From assembly GCA_022457155.1 (NCBI GenBank), contig JAJGOT010000047.1, positions 1,577,001-1,641,000 of the forward strand: a DNA stretch of 64,000 nucleotides, written 5' to 3'. A program made the translations under genes and the position numbers. The notes under the pieces were generated by a model. That model was not told the origin of the DNA. It searched no databases and saw only the letters and a list, made by a program, of their open reading frames with translations. Below, piece by piece: positions 1 through 11,490 of the stretch (position 1 is the stretch's first letter; every line of letters begins with the position of its first letter). This stretch comes from Cladopsammia gracilis (lineage: Eukaryota; Cnidaria; Anthozoa; Scleractinia; Dendrophylliidae).

Positions 1-685
1 AAACGTTTAGAACTTTTTTGGTAAACTTTCAAAACGTTTGGTAAATTGGCAGTGTATTGGCAATATATTAAACTTTGAACAGTGAAAATGACAACTTTAA
101 CTTTTAAATACTTAGCTTAACTTTTGCAAATTTCTCTCGTTTGACCTCGGTTAACTACCAGCCAGTTCTGGCAAATTTTAAGTACCCTTGAGCATTGTAT
201 CTTGTGCAGTGGTAAAACAGTTGCTCACTTGGCTTAGTTTCGGAAACTATATCTAAGAGGTAAGAATGGGTGTTGGCATATAAAGGTACACATGAAAGCT
301 GCTTTCATTCATGATCTCATTCTAAATGAACAAGGGCAACTCAGAGCACAGAACTGGGAATTGTCTCCAGTATTTTTACAACAGTGTAGTAGTCTAGTTT
401 GAAATCCCTCTTGGATTCGAGCCCATGACCAGGGCTGTCACTAAGATTTCAAGTTGCTGGGTAAATGCAATTAGCAGGCAGGGAATCAAGCAGCTGGAGA
501 ATTCTTTTGGTTCTATTTTCTTATGAAAGTAGCTGGGGGTCACACTCTTAGTAGCCAGGGGAAATCCCCGCCCCCCGGCCCTTAGTGACAGCCTTGCATG
601 ACCCTAATAAGCAACTAGGATTGGGACAAACTTTCCAAGAAACTAAAACATGGGTTAATTTTGTGATTGTTTTAAATGCATATAG

Positions 686-1332
686 GAAGAATCAGAAGAT
701 GAGGAAGATCAAACAGGCCTCATGACACCAGCTGACACGTAAGTTCATCAATATGTGTTCTTACAGTGTCTGCATTGCTAACTGTTTCCACTTCAAAACA
801 ACAAGAGATTGGCTTCTGAAAATTTGCGTTGGGGCTGTATGCCTGGAACTCAATCGTAACCCTATTTCATACCTGAACTTTCATCACCAAACGATACAAA
901 AATATCCATATCCTATTAAATTTTTAAACTTAAAAGGCCCCAAACCCTTCATTTAGCATATGTAGCATATATAATCGACTATCTCCATTCTGGGCGAGCC
1001 CAATTTTACAACGCACTCAAAAAGATATGAAAATACAGTCAATTCTTTCAACAGGGGTCGACTGGTCCTGGCTGAATCTCCTTTGTTTCTCGGTAACTAA
1101 ACTCTCTGTAGGGCGGACAGTTAGAACTTGTCCTGTGGGTGTCCGGCTTAGAAAGAGTTAATAGTATTGTCAATCCATTTTGTTTCTATCGCCATTAACT
1201 CTTTAACTCCCTGGAGTGCAAAAAATCAAAATTAACGAAAAATGCCAAATTTCATCTTGTCAAACATTGAAAAATAAATAGTGCAGTTGAACCTCTCTAA
1301 TGTGGACACCGAAGGGACAGAGCAAAGTGTCC

Positions 1333-1367
<35 letters not shown>

Positions 1368-4300
1368 GCGATAACGTCACTTTTAAGACTCCACTGACAG
1401 TTTTAAGTGCTCAGTAACTAAAAAAAGACCCACACTCATCTTTTAACTGCATCTAAATTGATTCAGCATTGAGACACTATCTATCATACTGTATATGAAT
1501 CACCGAACTAAAACGCAATTCTCTGTGTAAAAAAGAAATATAAAGCAAATTCTGAAAACGTCTTTCGATATTTGTTTGTAACCACTGAACAGGAAATTGT
1601 ATTACATACACAAACTGTCATCACCTGGTCACTGGAGTGTCCATAATAAAGAGGTTAAGTTTATATGAATTTGCTCTCTGGGGCCGAGATTTAGTGTCCG
1701 TTGTCCGTATTAGAGAGGGTCTGTATTATAGAGGTTTTTTTAAAAGAAAATATGTGAGAATTTTGTTGGGACAAAGGAAACTGTCCGTAATAGAGGTGTC
1801 TGTAAGGAGAGGTTCGACTGCACCATGCAAAAGTACTGCTGAAGAGGTTTCATTTGAATGGTCACACCATTGGATTTCATCAACAGACTCAAAAGTTAGA
1901 ACAAATGGTACCATGCAAAAGTACTGCTGAAGAGGTTTCATTTGAATGGTCACACCATAGGATTTCATCAACAGACTCAGAAGTTAGAACAAATGGTACC
2001 ACGCAAAAGTACTGCTGAAGAGGTTTCATTTGAATGGTCACACCATAGGATTTCGTCCACAGACTCAAAAGTTAGAACAAATGGTACCATGCAAAAGTAC
2101 TGCTGAAGAGGTTTCATTTGAATGGTCACACCATAGGATTTCATCAACAGACTCAGAAGTTAGAACAAATGGTACCACGCAAAAGTACTGCTGAAGAGGT
2201 TTCATTTGAATGGTCACACCATAGGATTTCATCAACAGACTCAAAAGTTAGAACAAATGGTACCATGCAAAAGTACTGCTGAAGAGGTTTCATTTGAATG
2301 GTCACACCATAGCATTTCATCAACAGACTCAAAAGTTAGAACAAATGGTACCATGCAAAAGTACTGCTGAAGAGGTTTCATTTGAATGGTCACACCATAG
2401 GATTTCGTCCACAGACTCAAAAGTTAGAACAAATGGTGCCATGCAAAAGTACTGCTGAAGAGGTTTCATTTGAATGGTCACACCATAGGATTTCGTCCAC
2501 AGACTCAAAAGTTAGAACTACACTGCATGCCTCCATAATTGACTCTGGGAGTGAAAGGATTAATCTGCTGTGTTTGCTTGTGTCACATGTAGTGGTCTGA
2601 TCACCCCGAGTGGACTGACATCCATCCCAGCTGGTATGGAGACACCGGACATGATTGAACTGCGTAAGAGAAAGAATATTGAAGAAGCCATGGAAACTGG
2701 TGCCGAGCAGCAAACACTGTACACTGTGCTACAGGAGAAGAGAGTCAATGTGGGCGCCGCCATGATGGGATCTGCGCATGTGTACGACATGGCAACAGTA
2801 AGTAAAGGCAACAAGATTGGCGTCCCATTAGGATGACAAGTGCTTTCAGTTATTATACTACCATTGGTTGCTTCTAAGTATGAGCATGTGAAAAACATGG
2901 TTTGATTGGTCATTGGTTTAAGAGCATTTGGAGCAGTTTTCAATAGTCCAGTTTCGAATTCGCTATGACCGCTGAATTCAAACACCAATGACACATTGAT
3001 ACAGGGTTAGACTCGACCTGATGTAAAATATTCACAAATTCAGGCGAGAAGATGACCTGTTCAGAGCTCTGTCTGTTGTTTAATTTTCAAATTTCACGCA
3101 CCTTCTGCCGGTATTTGTGAATATTTTACATCAGGTCGATTCTAGCCCTGTATCAATGTGTCATTGGTGTTTGAATTCAGCGGTCATAGCGAATTTGAAA
3201 CTGGACTATTGAATGTCGTAAAACCAAAACCAAAGTAATTACTCTGACCAATCACAGCAGTCGTAAACAATCCAATGAACCAATCAGAGCTCGAAGCAAT
3301 TACATGTCGGCGGCACCAAGCGCGGGAAAACGCGTGCGAGCAAGTCGCGATTGGTTTTGGTTTTACTTCTGATTGGTCGAGAAAGTGGCGCGAGATTTTT
3401 TAGCCGATCACAAAGCGTAGCAATGCAAAACCAAAGCAATTGTGTAATTACTTTCGATACTCAATTGAAAACTGCTCTAATGGAGCTCTAAACCTGCCAA
3501 GTGGTTCAGTTTTTGTTGTCTGTCCTATATGCCATCTTACGGCATCTTAACAAGGTTTGTGGTGAGCAACGTTTAAATATTTATTGTTTTGCTTTTGCTT
3601 TTTACTTGCAGGCAGCTGCTGGTGCCCAAAGAAAAGTAAGTCCGCGCTAAAAAACTGTTTGCGGTAATATGTTGTAAGTAACGTTTTCTACATGAGCGGG
3701 AGTGTTGTATCGGCCTACACAATCAGTGAGTTGTGTCTGGAATGTAAATTAGATACAACCACTAGTGAGTTGTATCAAGATTGTATCTGGAATACAGGGT
3801 AACCATGTGATTGGAATGGCTCATTTCTGTTTGTTATTACCCTTATGAATTATCAATGCTTTTTACAAAACGTTATCTTGTCTTAAACGGACAGTGTCCC
3901 GGCTCATATTTCATGTTTTCATAAGTGTGGCCAGGAGCTTTGTCTTGAAATAGGAAGAAACGATCGCCAAAAGAGATGAATGCAAAGAAATGTAAACAAA
4001 AAAGACAAAAAAACTCAGTATTCCATCAGAATGGCAAGTTTGATTTCTTGACCGCCTGTCACGAAATCAAATTTGATGAACTGTAATCCACTTCCATCCT
4101 TGTAATCCTGCACTTTTTCTCCAAACTACTGCTTCTGTTTTGCTCTATAGAATCTTTTTATCCAACTAAGTTGTATATTTGTTGTCATTTGGCGATGTAA
4201 CATGGAAATGAAGTAAGCGAACTTCGTTATTTTGGTATAACACTGTTCCTAAACTCGGAATCATTTCAACGTTGCTCTGTGTAATACACATACAATGTGA

Positions 4301-7024
4301 CTGTCTATACCAAATACCAAGCCAAGTATAAATGGGCAACGTTCGATAACATCGACTGAGAGCAGATTGGACACCTTATTTAGATTTATATAACGATTAA
4401 CTGGTAAGCTTTCAATTGAAGATAGGGTTCATATTGTTAAATTTAGTCCAAAACAACCCGAGATGCTAGGTGGTACCCTAGTACGGTAAGCTATGTAAGC
4501 CTAAGCCTAGCTGAGGTCACAGGTTCAATCCTGAGAGGGGATTTTAGACTTTCTTTTTTACACTTAAAAATTTATTGAAAATAAAGTCGATATTACGTTA
4601 TATAATTCTCAATAAGGTGTCCGACCAAATTCACCCAATGTTACCTTATCCCAACCAGTATAATTCACCTTCCTTCTTGTCGTTACCAGGTTGGAGCGCC
4701 CTTGACCGAGGGTGTAGAGGTAGCACTGGACCCGAGTGAGTTGGAGTTGGACCCAGCGGCTATGCAGGCCAGGTTAGTAAATAGATTAATGTTTTTCATG
4801 ATATAAAATACCGTACCCCCCCCCCCCCCCCGTTATAAACCCATCAGTTTGGTAACAAAACATTATTCCGATTGTACTCCCTCCTACATATAAGCACATC
4901 AGAGTTCATTAACAGCAATTCTATTGCAAAAATTTGCACCAAATTTACTAAAACAACGCTTATTTATTACAATATATTTTGATTGCCAGCCAAAAAACCT
5001 TTACGAAGTTGTATAAGCTAAAGGCTGTTCACCGGGATTTTGCGCTACTAACAAAGTCAGACCAAAATAGTAGAAATTTACTGATAATCATTCGTTTTGT
5101 GCACGACTTTCTGTGACGACTTTGTGTTGTTTTTATTTTCTGGTAGCACTGAGTCGTAGCGTGCAGTGAGCATTAAAATGTTGACCATTTTGCTCCTAAA
5201 ATTGAGTGGTACGCTCTTTGGTGTCACCATAGAAAACAGACTATTAGGTTTCAAATTATGCTCGGCTGTAGCTATTATGTTGACAAAAATGTCTAGCCAC
5301 ACAACCTCCTGCCCTGCTGTAGACATTGTTGGCAGACAACATTTAAATGAGCACGCAACCATAAGAACGTACCGAGTACAGGCTAACAACGCTAATACTG
5401 ACTAGCGACACCTGGGTTCAAAAATAAACTCTAAGTTGTTTCAATTGTATTTCCCACATTTTACCCACAACGGACAATGATAGCTGCTAAAAAACATTAA
5501 AAGCTTACCGTTATGTCAATAAATGTTAATTATTAGCATCAGTCTTCATGTTTAGATTGTTCTCTTCTTCTTTCTGCACTTGTTTCTGCAAGTAGCTTGT
5601 GTTCGCTCTTGTGTTCTTTTCCTTTTCTGTACAAGATAGAAAATATATTTCGGCTCACAAGAGCCCTCATCAGAACACAAGAGCACAAGAGCACAAGAGC
5701 GAACACAAGCTACTTACTGAAACAAGTTTCGGAAAGAAGAAGAGAACAATCTAAACATGTTAATTATTAATCACTATTAATTAATATTACGCTCCAAATT
5801 ATGCTGGCATAATATGTCATCCCCCAGTGAGCGCTCACTTTTTATTGTTTTGTCTCACTTTTATTGTTTCAATTCAGATACGAGGAACAGCTAAAAGAAA
5901 GAGAAAACCAACTACAGAAAGAAGACCTGAGCGATATGGTCGCAGAACACGCTGCCAAACAAAAGGTGAGCTTCTGTTATGCTCGTGTCTGTAGCTATCT
6001 TATGCTCACAATTATTGGGGATATAATGTCTAGCCACACATCCTCCCCTACTGTAAATAGTCTTAGCAGACAAGAATATTAATTGATAATTCGAATGCCC
6101 CTTTCGTCACAAGAATTCGTTACTGCGGACGGAGTGGTGGGCGTGGGGAAACATCAATGGTTTATCTAGGGTAGGAGGCCGGAGAGCCCGACCACCCCCT
6201 CTCCCCCACCCCCCCCCCCCCCTTTTTATTCACTCCGACATCCTCTTTATGATGGAGTCTGCATCTTTCGCTGAACGTGAAGGATTTCCTTAACCCTTTA
6301 ACTCGCAAGAGTGCCAAAAATCAAAATTGAACAAAAATCCCAAATTTTACTTTGTAAAATATTGGAAAACAAATGGTACCATACAAAAGTATTGCTGAAG
6401 AGGTTTCGTTTGAATGGTCACAGCATAGGATTTCGTCCACAGACTCAAAAGTTAGAACTACATTACATGTCTCCATAATTGGCTCTGGGAGTGAAAGGGT
6501 TAAACATTGGTGGGGGTTTTTCACTTCATGAAATCATGTATTGCGCCCCCATGAGATTGCTTTGTGCAAGATAAATTGCTTGCATGCCTTAACTTTTTTA
6601 CATCTGGCCAACAGAATTTCAGACTTACATTTGGCATCAGATTGAAATGTTTTTGTCTGAAATGTTAGCCGTCTCTTCTCTTTAACCGTAGATCTTTCTC
6701 GCTTGCTCCCATTTAGGGGGGGGGGGGGGGGGGGGGTTGGAAGGCGAGGAGACGACTAACATTTTGACTGCATATATGCTTTATATTTTCAATTTGCATC
6801 TTCCTTATCCCAAAGAAGATAACAGTCTTATTATTTCTTTACAGGAATTACGGGTTTTTGTTGTGTGGGTAGCTTTGAGTTTGCCAGGCTGTTGATCTCC
6901 GATCATCCATTGTTTAAGTACAAAGTAGAAAATAATTTTTTAATATTCTTTGGTTTTATAGAAAAGAAAAAAGGCTACGGACAGTGGCAAGTCCGCCAAG
7001 AAGTACAAAGAATTCAAATTCTAA
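686..7024 (+). CDS. SF3B2: Splicing factor 3B subunit 2, C-terminal six coding exons (5' end outside window)
   Basis: SF3B2 (SAP145) is a subunit of the SF3b complex of the U2 snRNP and helps hold U2 at the intron branch site in the nucleus. Coding exons read from the sequence: 686-738, 2593-2797, 3612-3635, 4690-4772, 5878-5965, 6962-7024. All have AG/GT borders and phases join without a break (53 nt ends +2, next exon supplies 1; 83 nt ends +2, next supplies 1). Landmarks in order: acidic EESEDEEDQTG, GLITPSGLTSIPAGMETPD, the EGVEVALDPSELELDP block, EEQLKERENQLQKEDLSDMV, and the terminal KKYKEFKF before TAA. These match the known C-terminus of animal SF3B2. Upstream parts of the protein lie left of the window. 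The first intron seen carries a TTAA element with an 88-bp array. An AATAAA at about 7294 is a possible polyadenylation signal. Identity is secure; short exon 3612-3635 (8 codons) is the least conserved piece. Confidence 0.95.
1195..2563 (+). mobile_element. TTAA-flanked MITE with eight 88-bp repeats (piggyBac-like ends)
   Basis: TTAA lies at both borders (1195-1198 and 2560-2563). The ends are imperfect inverted copies of CCCTTTAACTCCCAAGAG and CTCTGGGAGTGAAAGGG. Inside are eight consecutive 88-bp units starting at 1822, 1910, 1998, 2086, 2174, 2262, 2350 and 2438. A second MITE interrupts the left part (1284-1820). TTAA target and CCCTTT ends suggest piggyBac mobilisation; no transposase is present. 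Confidence 0.8.
1284..1820. mobile_element. Mariner-like MITE (CAGT ends) nested in the 88-bp-repeat MITE
   Basis: Terminal inverted repeats CAGTTGAACCTCTC / GAGAGGTTCGACTG bound about 537 bp with an internal (ATT)n run at 1334-1368. Sequence on both sides belongs to the same TTAA element, showing nesting. Related copies: 20909-21414 (ends only) and 30476-30912 (most of the interior). Confidence 0.75.
2931..3477. mobile_element. MITE with GAGCAGTTTTCAATTGAG ends, copy A
   Basis: Ends GAGCAGTTTTCAAT and ATTGAAAACTGCTC. The conserved core contains CCAAT-box motifs and a GCGCGGGAAAACGCG-type segment. Other copies: 13537-13813 (inverted), 26494-26776, and a diverged one near 63290-63450. Copy C is flanked by TA. 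A foldback element is nested at 2944-3208. It sits in an SF3B2 intron. Confidence 0.75.
2944..3208. mobile_element. Foldback element nested in MITE copy A
   Basis: TAGTCCAGTTTCGAATTCGC at the left is mirrored by GCGAATTTGAAACTGGACTA at the right; inverted arms extend about 100 bp with a short loop. Sister copies of the host MITE lack this insert, so it arrived later. Confidence 0.75.
4465..4545 (+). repeat. Possible tRNA-derived SINE fragment
   Basis: A B-box-like GGTTCAATCC preceded by tRNA-like sequence lies in an SF3B2 intron. No intact cloverleaf is seen. Weak call. Confidence 0.3.
5547..5759. mobile_element. Foldback element
   Basis: CATGTTTAGATTGTTCTC at the left is the reverse complement of the right end; arms of about 75-88 bp contain a CTCTTGTG repeat, repeated more often in the right arm. 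GTTAATTATTA occurs on both outer flanks. Confidence 0.7.
6290..6503 (+). mobile_element. Short single-unit copy of the TTAA/88-bp MITE
   Basis: TTAA at both borders, the same terminal inverted repeats as 1195-2563, and about one 88-bp unit. It represents the unexpanded form of the family. It lies in the last SF3B2 intron. Confidence 0.85.
6716..6736 (+). repeat. Poly-G tract (21 G)
   Basis: Uninterrupted G run in the last SF3B2 intron. Comparable runs of 14 or more G or C occur at 4816, 6209, 10332, 30058, 37794, 41643, 47030 and 60219. Confidence 0.9.
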
Positions 7025-7300
7025 TGGATGCATCTTTTCTAGAAGACATTTTTAACCTTGTACATAGTTATGTTGTAACACCAAGACCTTTAAAGCGAAA
7101 ATTGCCATATTGGAAATGGGGTAGTGTCAATCGTATGCTGTAAAACTCGATTTCCTAGCTGGCTTTATGGATAAATAGATGTTGCTTATAAAGTTTGCGT
7201 GTGCATCCACATTTTAATTTTACTTCGTACGTTTATAAAAAAGCTACTTTTAGACACTGGATTTTTTTTTTTGGCGTCGTCATTCCAAAGACTAATAAAT
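7025..7300 (+). other. Probable 3' UTR of SF3B2
   Basis: Non-coding sequence directly after the SF3B2 stop. The motif AATAAA occurs at 7294-7299 and could end the transcript near 7320. This is an inference from position only. Confidence 0.4.
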
Positions 7301-8876
7301 CAAAGGCTCCTATGAGCCCACTTGTGATTACGAAACGTTTGAACACTCCTCTCGTCTCCCCACAAGTTAAAAATAACTATCGCTGAGGATGCTCGCTTTC
7401 AAGAAGTCGCCTATTTTATATCCAACACAATGTGCCTTTAAGCCCCAGTAGTGATCAGCATGAAATTTCTCCTTGTAATATCAATGCTTTTATCAATCAC
7501 AGAGGTCATGAGAATTTAGGGCATGATCAACCAAAGTAAATTCTCTCGATATTTTAACGTCTTCCTACAACTTCTGTAAGTGCGGCCAAAATAAGAATTC
7601 CTTTAAAAATACCAAATTTCATTATTGTAAAAAAAAAAAGAACTCCAAAAGCACCATAGCAAAGTGCTGCTCAGTAGCTTTTATTTAAAAAAAATAATTA
7701 GGATTTTGTCTGTGTATTTAAAGGGAACATCCACTGTTATGTGGATATTGGATTGGATATGAATGAATGTCACCTATTTTCGCTTTTAAATTTCCCGCGC
7801 GCCGCCATTTTGAATATTTATGACGTCATTGTTCCCTTATTTTTACATACAGACGAACGTCGATTCCTTATATATAAGTATATAACAAAGGCAATCTTAA
7901 AAATTCAAAATGGTGGCGCGTGGGAAATAGGTGAACGGGATATAGTATACGGCGACAATTATGCAAATGTTTGTATATGTAATCGCATGGGCCCGAGTAA
8001 AATTAAGGATTAATATCACGCGTGTTTTCAGAAGCTGCAGAAATTTCGCGACTCAGCAATTTCTAATGTCAAAGATACATTTGGCTGTTATGTACATCTA
8101 GAGAACTTCGCTTAATTTATCGATAAAAGACACTTAACGACAAAAACAAAACAAATTTTATTTAAGCGTACCTGTGTTGTGAAGTTTTTGCCGCTTTGAT
8201 AACAACAAATGGCGAGTTCAAACTAACTTGAACGTTTGGCGCTGATTTAATTGCTTTCTTTCAGCCTTATTCTTTCTCCTGTTGTAAATTGTCCCTTTCA
8301 GCAAAATCTGTCAAAGTTCTTTTCTTTAGGGCCGCCGAAATCCGCATATATTCAGTGAAGTGATGGAACTTAACCGGCTTTTGTCGCCATGAATGTCTTC
8401 AACGTCGCAAAATGGCCTGCAGGCGCCTAGTTAATCCAAGTTATTACACAAATAATCGCTTCCTGTTTGGCGTAAAATGCTGTAATTCACCTACATAATT
8501 CCTTTCTTTATACGTATTAACCGATTTCCTTCCTTTTTTTAAGAAAAAATCGCCGACGAATCATGCAAGTGCTCCTCCGTTTGTAAATTTTCAAAATCCC
8601 GCCAAGCCAACTGGATGCAACGAGAACGACGCGCGCAACCAATCACGAGTGAGAAATTTTGATGCTTGACCAATCAGGAGCGAGTAATTTTGCCCTCAAT
8701 TAAGGAGAAATGCCCTCTGTCAGCCAATCAACATTCAGTAATTTTGCCCTCTTATAAACCACTGAAATCACTGGGATGTAAACTTTTTGGTAATTCCCCA
8801 GTTTATTACGTCATTCAGTGGTCCTGTTTCAGACAATGCATAATTCCCCAGTCATCCAAATGTCTCGGTAATTCCA
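7301..8876. other. Intergenic, no gene seen
   Basis: AT-rich sequence. At 7590-7720 is a heavily diverged relative of the TTAA/88-bp element. At 7770-7934 the segment starting TCACCTATTTTCGC is inverted at GGGAAATAGGTGA, a foldback relic. No coding signal. Confidence 0.5.
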
Positions 8877-9036
8877 ATAGACCAATTCCGATATATTAAT
8901 ATTCATACTTGGCTCCGAGGCTCAGGGGAATAAAGCAAAATAAATAAATTATTCATTCCTGAACCTCAATGTGATTTGTTTTATTCCCCTAAGCCTCGGA
9001 GCCAAGTATGAATTTTAATATATCGGAATTGGTCTA
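8877..9036. mobile_element. Foldback MITE
   Basis: ATAGACCAATTCCGATATAT at the left is inverted at the right end; arms are about 60 bp including CTTGGCTCCGAGGCT. It directly abuts the next MITE at 9037. Confidence 0.8.
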
Positions 9037-9041
9037 TAGAG

Positions 9042-9073
<32 letters not shown>

Positions 9074-9180
9074 GTGTCCTAAACGAATCGTATGGGATTT
9101 TAGCTCTATTCTTATTCAAACATTTGCTATTGTTTTAGCACACCAATATGGCCGCCCGTCACGTGAGTGAAAACACTCTA
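9037..9180. mobile_element. MITE with CACGTGACGTCA / GCCGCCAT termini, copy 1
   Basis: TAGAGTGTTTTCACGTGACG at the left and GTCACGTGAGTGAAAACACTCTA-type end at the right; about 40-bp inverted ends carry an E-box, a CRE-like TGACGTCA and GGCCGCC/GGCGGCC next to an ATNTTGG motif. Other copies: 9490-9636 and 46013-46128. Confidence 0.85.
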
Positions 9181-9489
9181 TTGGCAATTACTGCATTATT
9201 TCATCCAATTGTCTCGTTTCAGACAATGCATAATTATGTTACACTATTTCTGAAATGAATTCGCTTATTTGTAAACTGCAAATGAAATTAGATGGCAAGT
9301 TGACATTTACCACTTAACTGGTATTTTTTATTTTCGCTCAAATCGCTGTCTGTTGCTCGCAGATATGAAGCTCCGAAAGCGTGGATTCTCGCGCGTCTGC
9401 TAGCGAATTTAACACTTTAAAATATCCCCTTCCCCCTCCTCGCCACCGCTTATAAATGTTAACTGCTGATAACAATGGTTTTGTATTGG

Positions 9490-9636
9490 TGGTTTTCACG
9501 TTACGTCACGGCGGCCATGTTGGTGCACACCTACAAAAGAATTTTGATGAACTTTTTTGTTACGTGCACCAACACGGCCGCCATGGCCTTTGTCATTTGA
9601 GTCCCACAGGACTGAAGGTCACGTGAGTGAAAACCA
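9490..9636. mobile_element. MITE with CRE/YY1-like termini, copy 2
   Basis: GGTTTTCACGTTACGTCACG at the left; GTCACGTGAGTGAAAACC at the right. Same family as 9037-9180 with a different centre. Confidence 0.8.
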
Positions 9637-9639
9637 TCT

Positions 9640-9818
9640 ATTCTCTATTTTCGAATTGCCCATAATACACTTCGTTTGCCCCCCAAATTTTGCATAAACT
9701 ATTGTTTGTAAATGCTCTTGGGAGGACTGCATATTCCCAAGAGCATTTCAAAACAATAGTTTATGCAAAATTTGGGGGGCAAACAAAGTGTATTATGGGC
9801 AATTCGAAAATAGAGAAT
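9640..9818. mobile_element. Near-perfect 179-bp palindromic element
   Basis: ATTCTCTATTTTCGAATTGC is mirrored at the right end, and the two arms (about 80 bp each) differ by few bases around a loop containing CTTGGGAGGACTGC. High arm identity suggests a young insertion. Confidence 0.85.
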
Positions 9819-10004
9819 ACTGCCTTTGCTGGTTCAGACAAAGGTTAATTTTTTTCGAAGTTAAAGGGTTATCAAAAGCTTGAAATTTAATTACAAAATA
9901 TCAAGAACTAAAATTAACCTTCCGATGTTTCGTATTCACGAGATGGCTCTTAAAGCCCTTTGTACACCAAAAGTTTCTTTCTACTTAACAGTAACATCAA
10001 ATTA

Positions 10005-10380
10005 AATGAAGTTAAATGGAATTTAACCCAGTTAACAACTAGGAGCAATCATTGTGTTGGTGTGATTATGTTTGGTAGCGTATAGTTAGCGTGCGCTCAA
10101 CCGAATGTTGATGGCGTTTGGCGTGGCGTGGCATTTAGCGTGGCGTTTTTATACATTGACAGGTCAGCGGCTTGCCTTGTTAGCAGTCGCAGGGTCAGCG
10201 GTATTTGTCTTTGGGGTCAGGCTCATAGCGTGTCATTCTTCCTCCGTTCATCCTTGTTTCACGTGGCGTATAGAAGTCATTTTTTCTTACTGACTTGGTC
10301 AGTGTGACAGGTGCTCTGGGGTGCGTGCGTTGGGGGGGGGGGGGGGGGGGGGTTAGGGTTAGGGTTGCGACATGGTTGTT
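10005..10380 (+). repeat. Dispersed repeat, copy 1 (with 21-G run)
   Basis: Shares AATGAAGTTAAATGGAATTT, a GTTTGGTAGCGTATAG block, a GGTCAGCGGCTTGCC block and a G-run with 29698-30245 in the same orientation. The G-run is followed by two TTAGGG units here. Class unknown. Confidence 0.7.
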
Positions 10381-11305
10381 AACATGTGTTATAACAGTGG
10401 AGGTTCCCTCGATATAAACTGTCGTTGTCCTATTTTCAAGATGGCCGGTTTTACCTCGAGCTCCAATCAACACGCCCCAAACATGTGGTTTAACAACCTT
10501 TATTGCCCGTCACTTGCAGCAAGTTCATTTTTTTAATCCAAGACATTCGTTACAAATATGAGTGAAATTTTAATAGTAATAAAATACAGTGAGACTTGTA
10601 AAACCAATACAACATGGTTGTCACTCTTAGTCTGGCCACGCGATCCCGACACCCTTCACCTTTTTAACTCTTTATACCGGTTTTCAGCCGAGTTATTTAG
10701 GTTAAAACATTAATTTATAAAATCGTCTAAAGTTGACATTGCATTAAGGTAAAATTCTAGAGTAAATTGCTTGACACAACCAAGAAATTAATCTTCATTG
10801 CTGCCGTTACGCGACCACGAGATTTCAGGAATTACAAATACAAAATACTAACTAAGCTACTTGTTCGGCGTCCGTTTCCTCTTGATCCAAGTTCAAATAT
10901 TAATATGCTTTGAGGGCATTTTTTTCGGTAGTTATTTCCTTTCCCAGCTACACTACACAGTTACGACTGCCTTGATTAGCTGAAATGCAAAACAAAAATA
11001 ACATAATTAGAATCTGGTTATTATAGCGCATTCTTGCCTCCTCTGCACACGGCCTGTCACGAAATCTATTGGAGTGCGTGACAAACTCAGGGGCACAGAA
11101 AACAGGCCTTTCCTAAATATGCCCTAATATTCTTCAATGTACAGGCTTAGCCTCGCATGGGCGTAATGCATTTAATTATCTCAATCTCCTTTGTTTTTGT
11201 AGCACAGTGGAATTTAATTACATGTGACTGGCTTGTGCCTGGGCACAGTATGTTTTGCAATCAAAGAAACTGAAATATTACCTGTGACGTTTTAAAGAAA
11301 TGGAA
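10381..11305. other. Intergenic, no gene seen
   Basis: AT-rich sequence without convincing frames, tRNAs or long repeats. Confidence 0.5.
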
Positions 11306-11309
11306 AGTA

Positions 11310-11490
11310 GGTTGTAATTAATTAATAATAATAATAATAATAATAATAATTTTAATAATAATATTTGTATAGCGCCAAATCCACTAACTGCCCATGGCGC
11401 TTTACAATAAGAATATTAAAAAATAGATAAAAATTAAAAAATACATCAATAAATAAAAATGGATTAAAATGCATTAATCATTAATCAGAA
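11310..11490 (+). repeat. (AAT)n plus GTATAGCGCC / GGCGCTTTACA dispersed repeat
   Basis: An AAT microsatellite is followed by a TATAGCGCC...CCATGGCGCTTTACAA motif that I know as a common short repeat in marine invertebrate genomes, then A-rich sequence. Confidence 0.55.

Noticed and set aside
1822..2530. Open frames translating the 88-bp array ([17 protein letters not shown] peptides)
   Set aside because: 88 is not a multiple of 3, the same DNA is open in several frames and orientations, and copies occur in introns; the frames are a by-product of the repeat.
5166..5405. A 79-codon + strand frame in an SF3B2 intron
   Set aside because: Part of it (AATGTCTAGCCACACA region) recurs at about 6029-6045, indicating a repeat rather than a gene.
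10352..10372. Telomeric repeat array
   Set aside because: Only two TTAGGG units after a G run; too short to be more than chance or a repeat variant.
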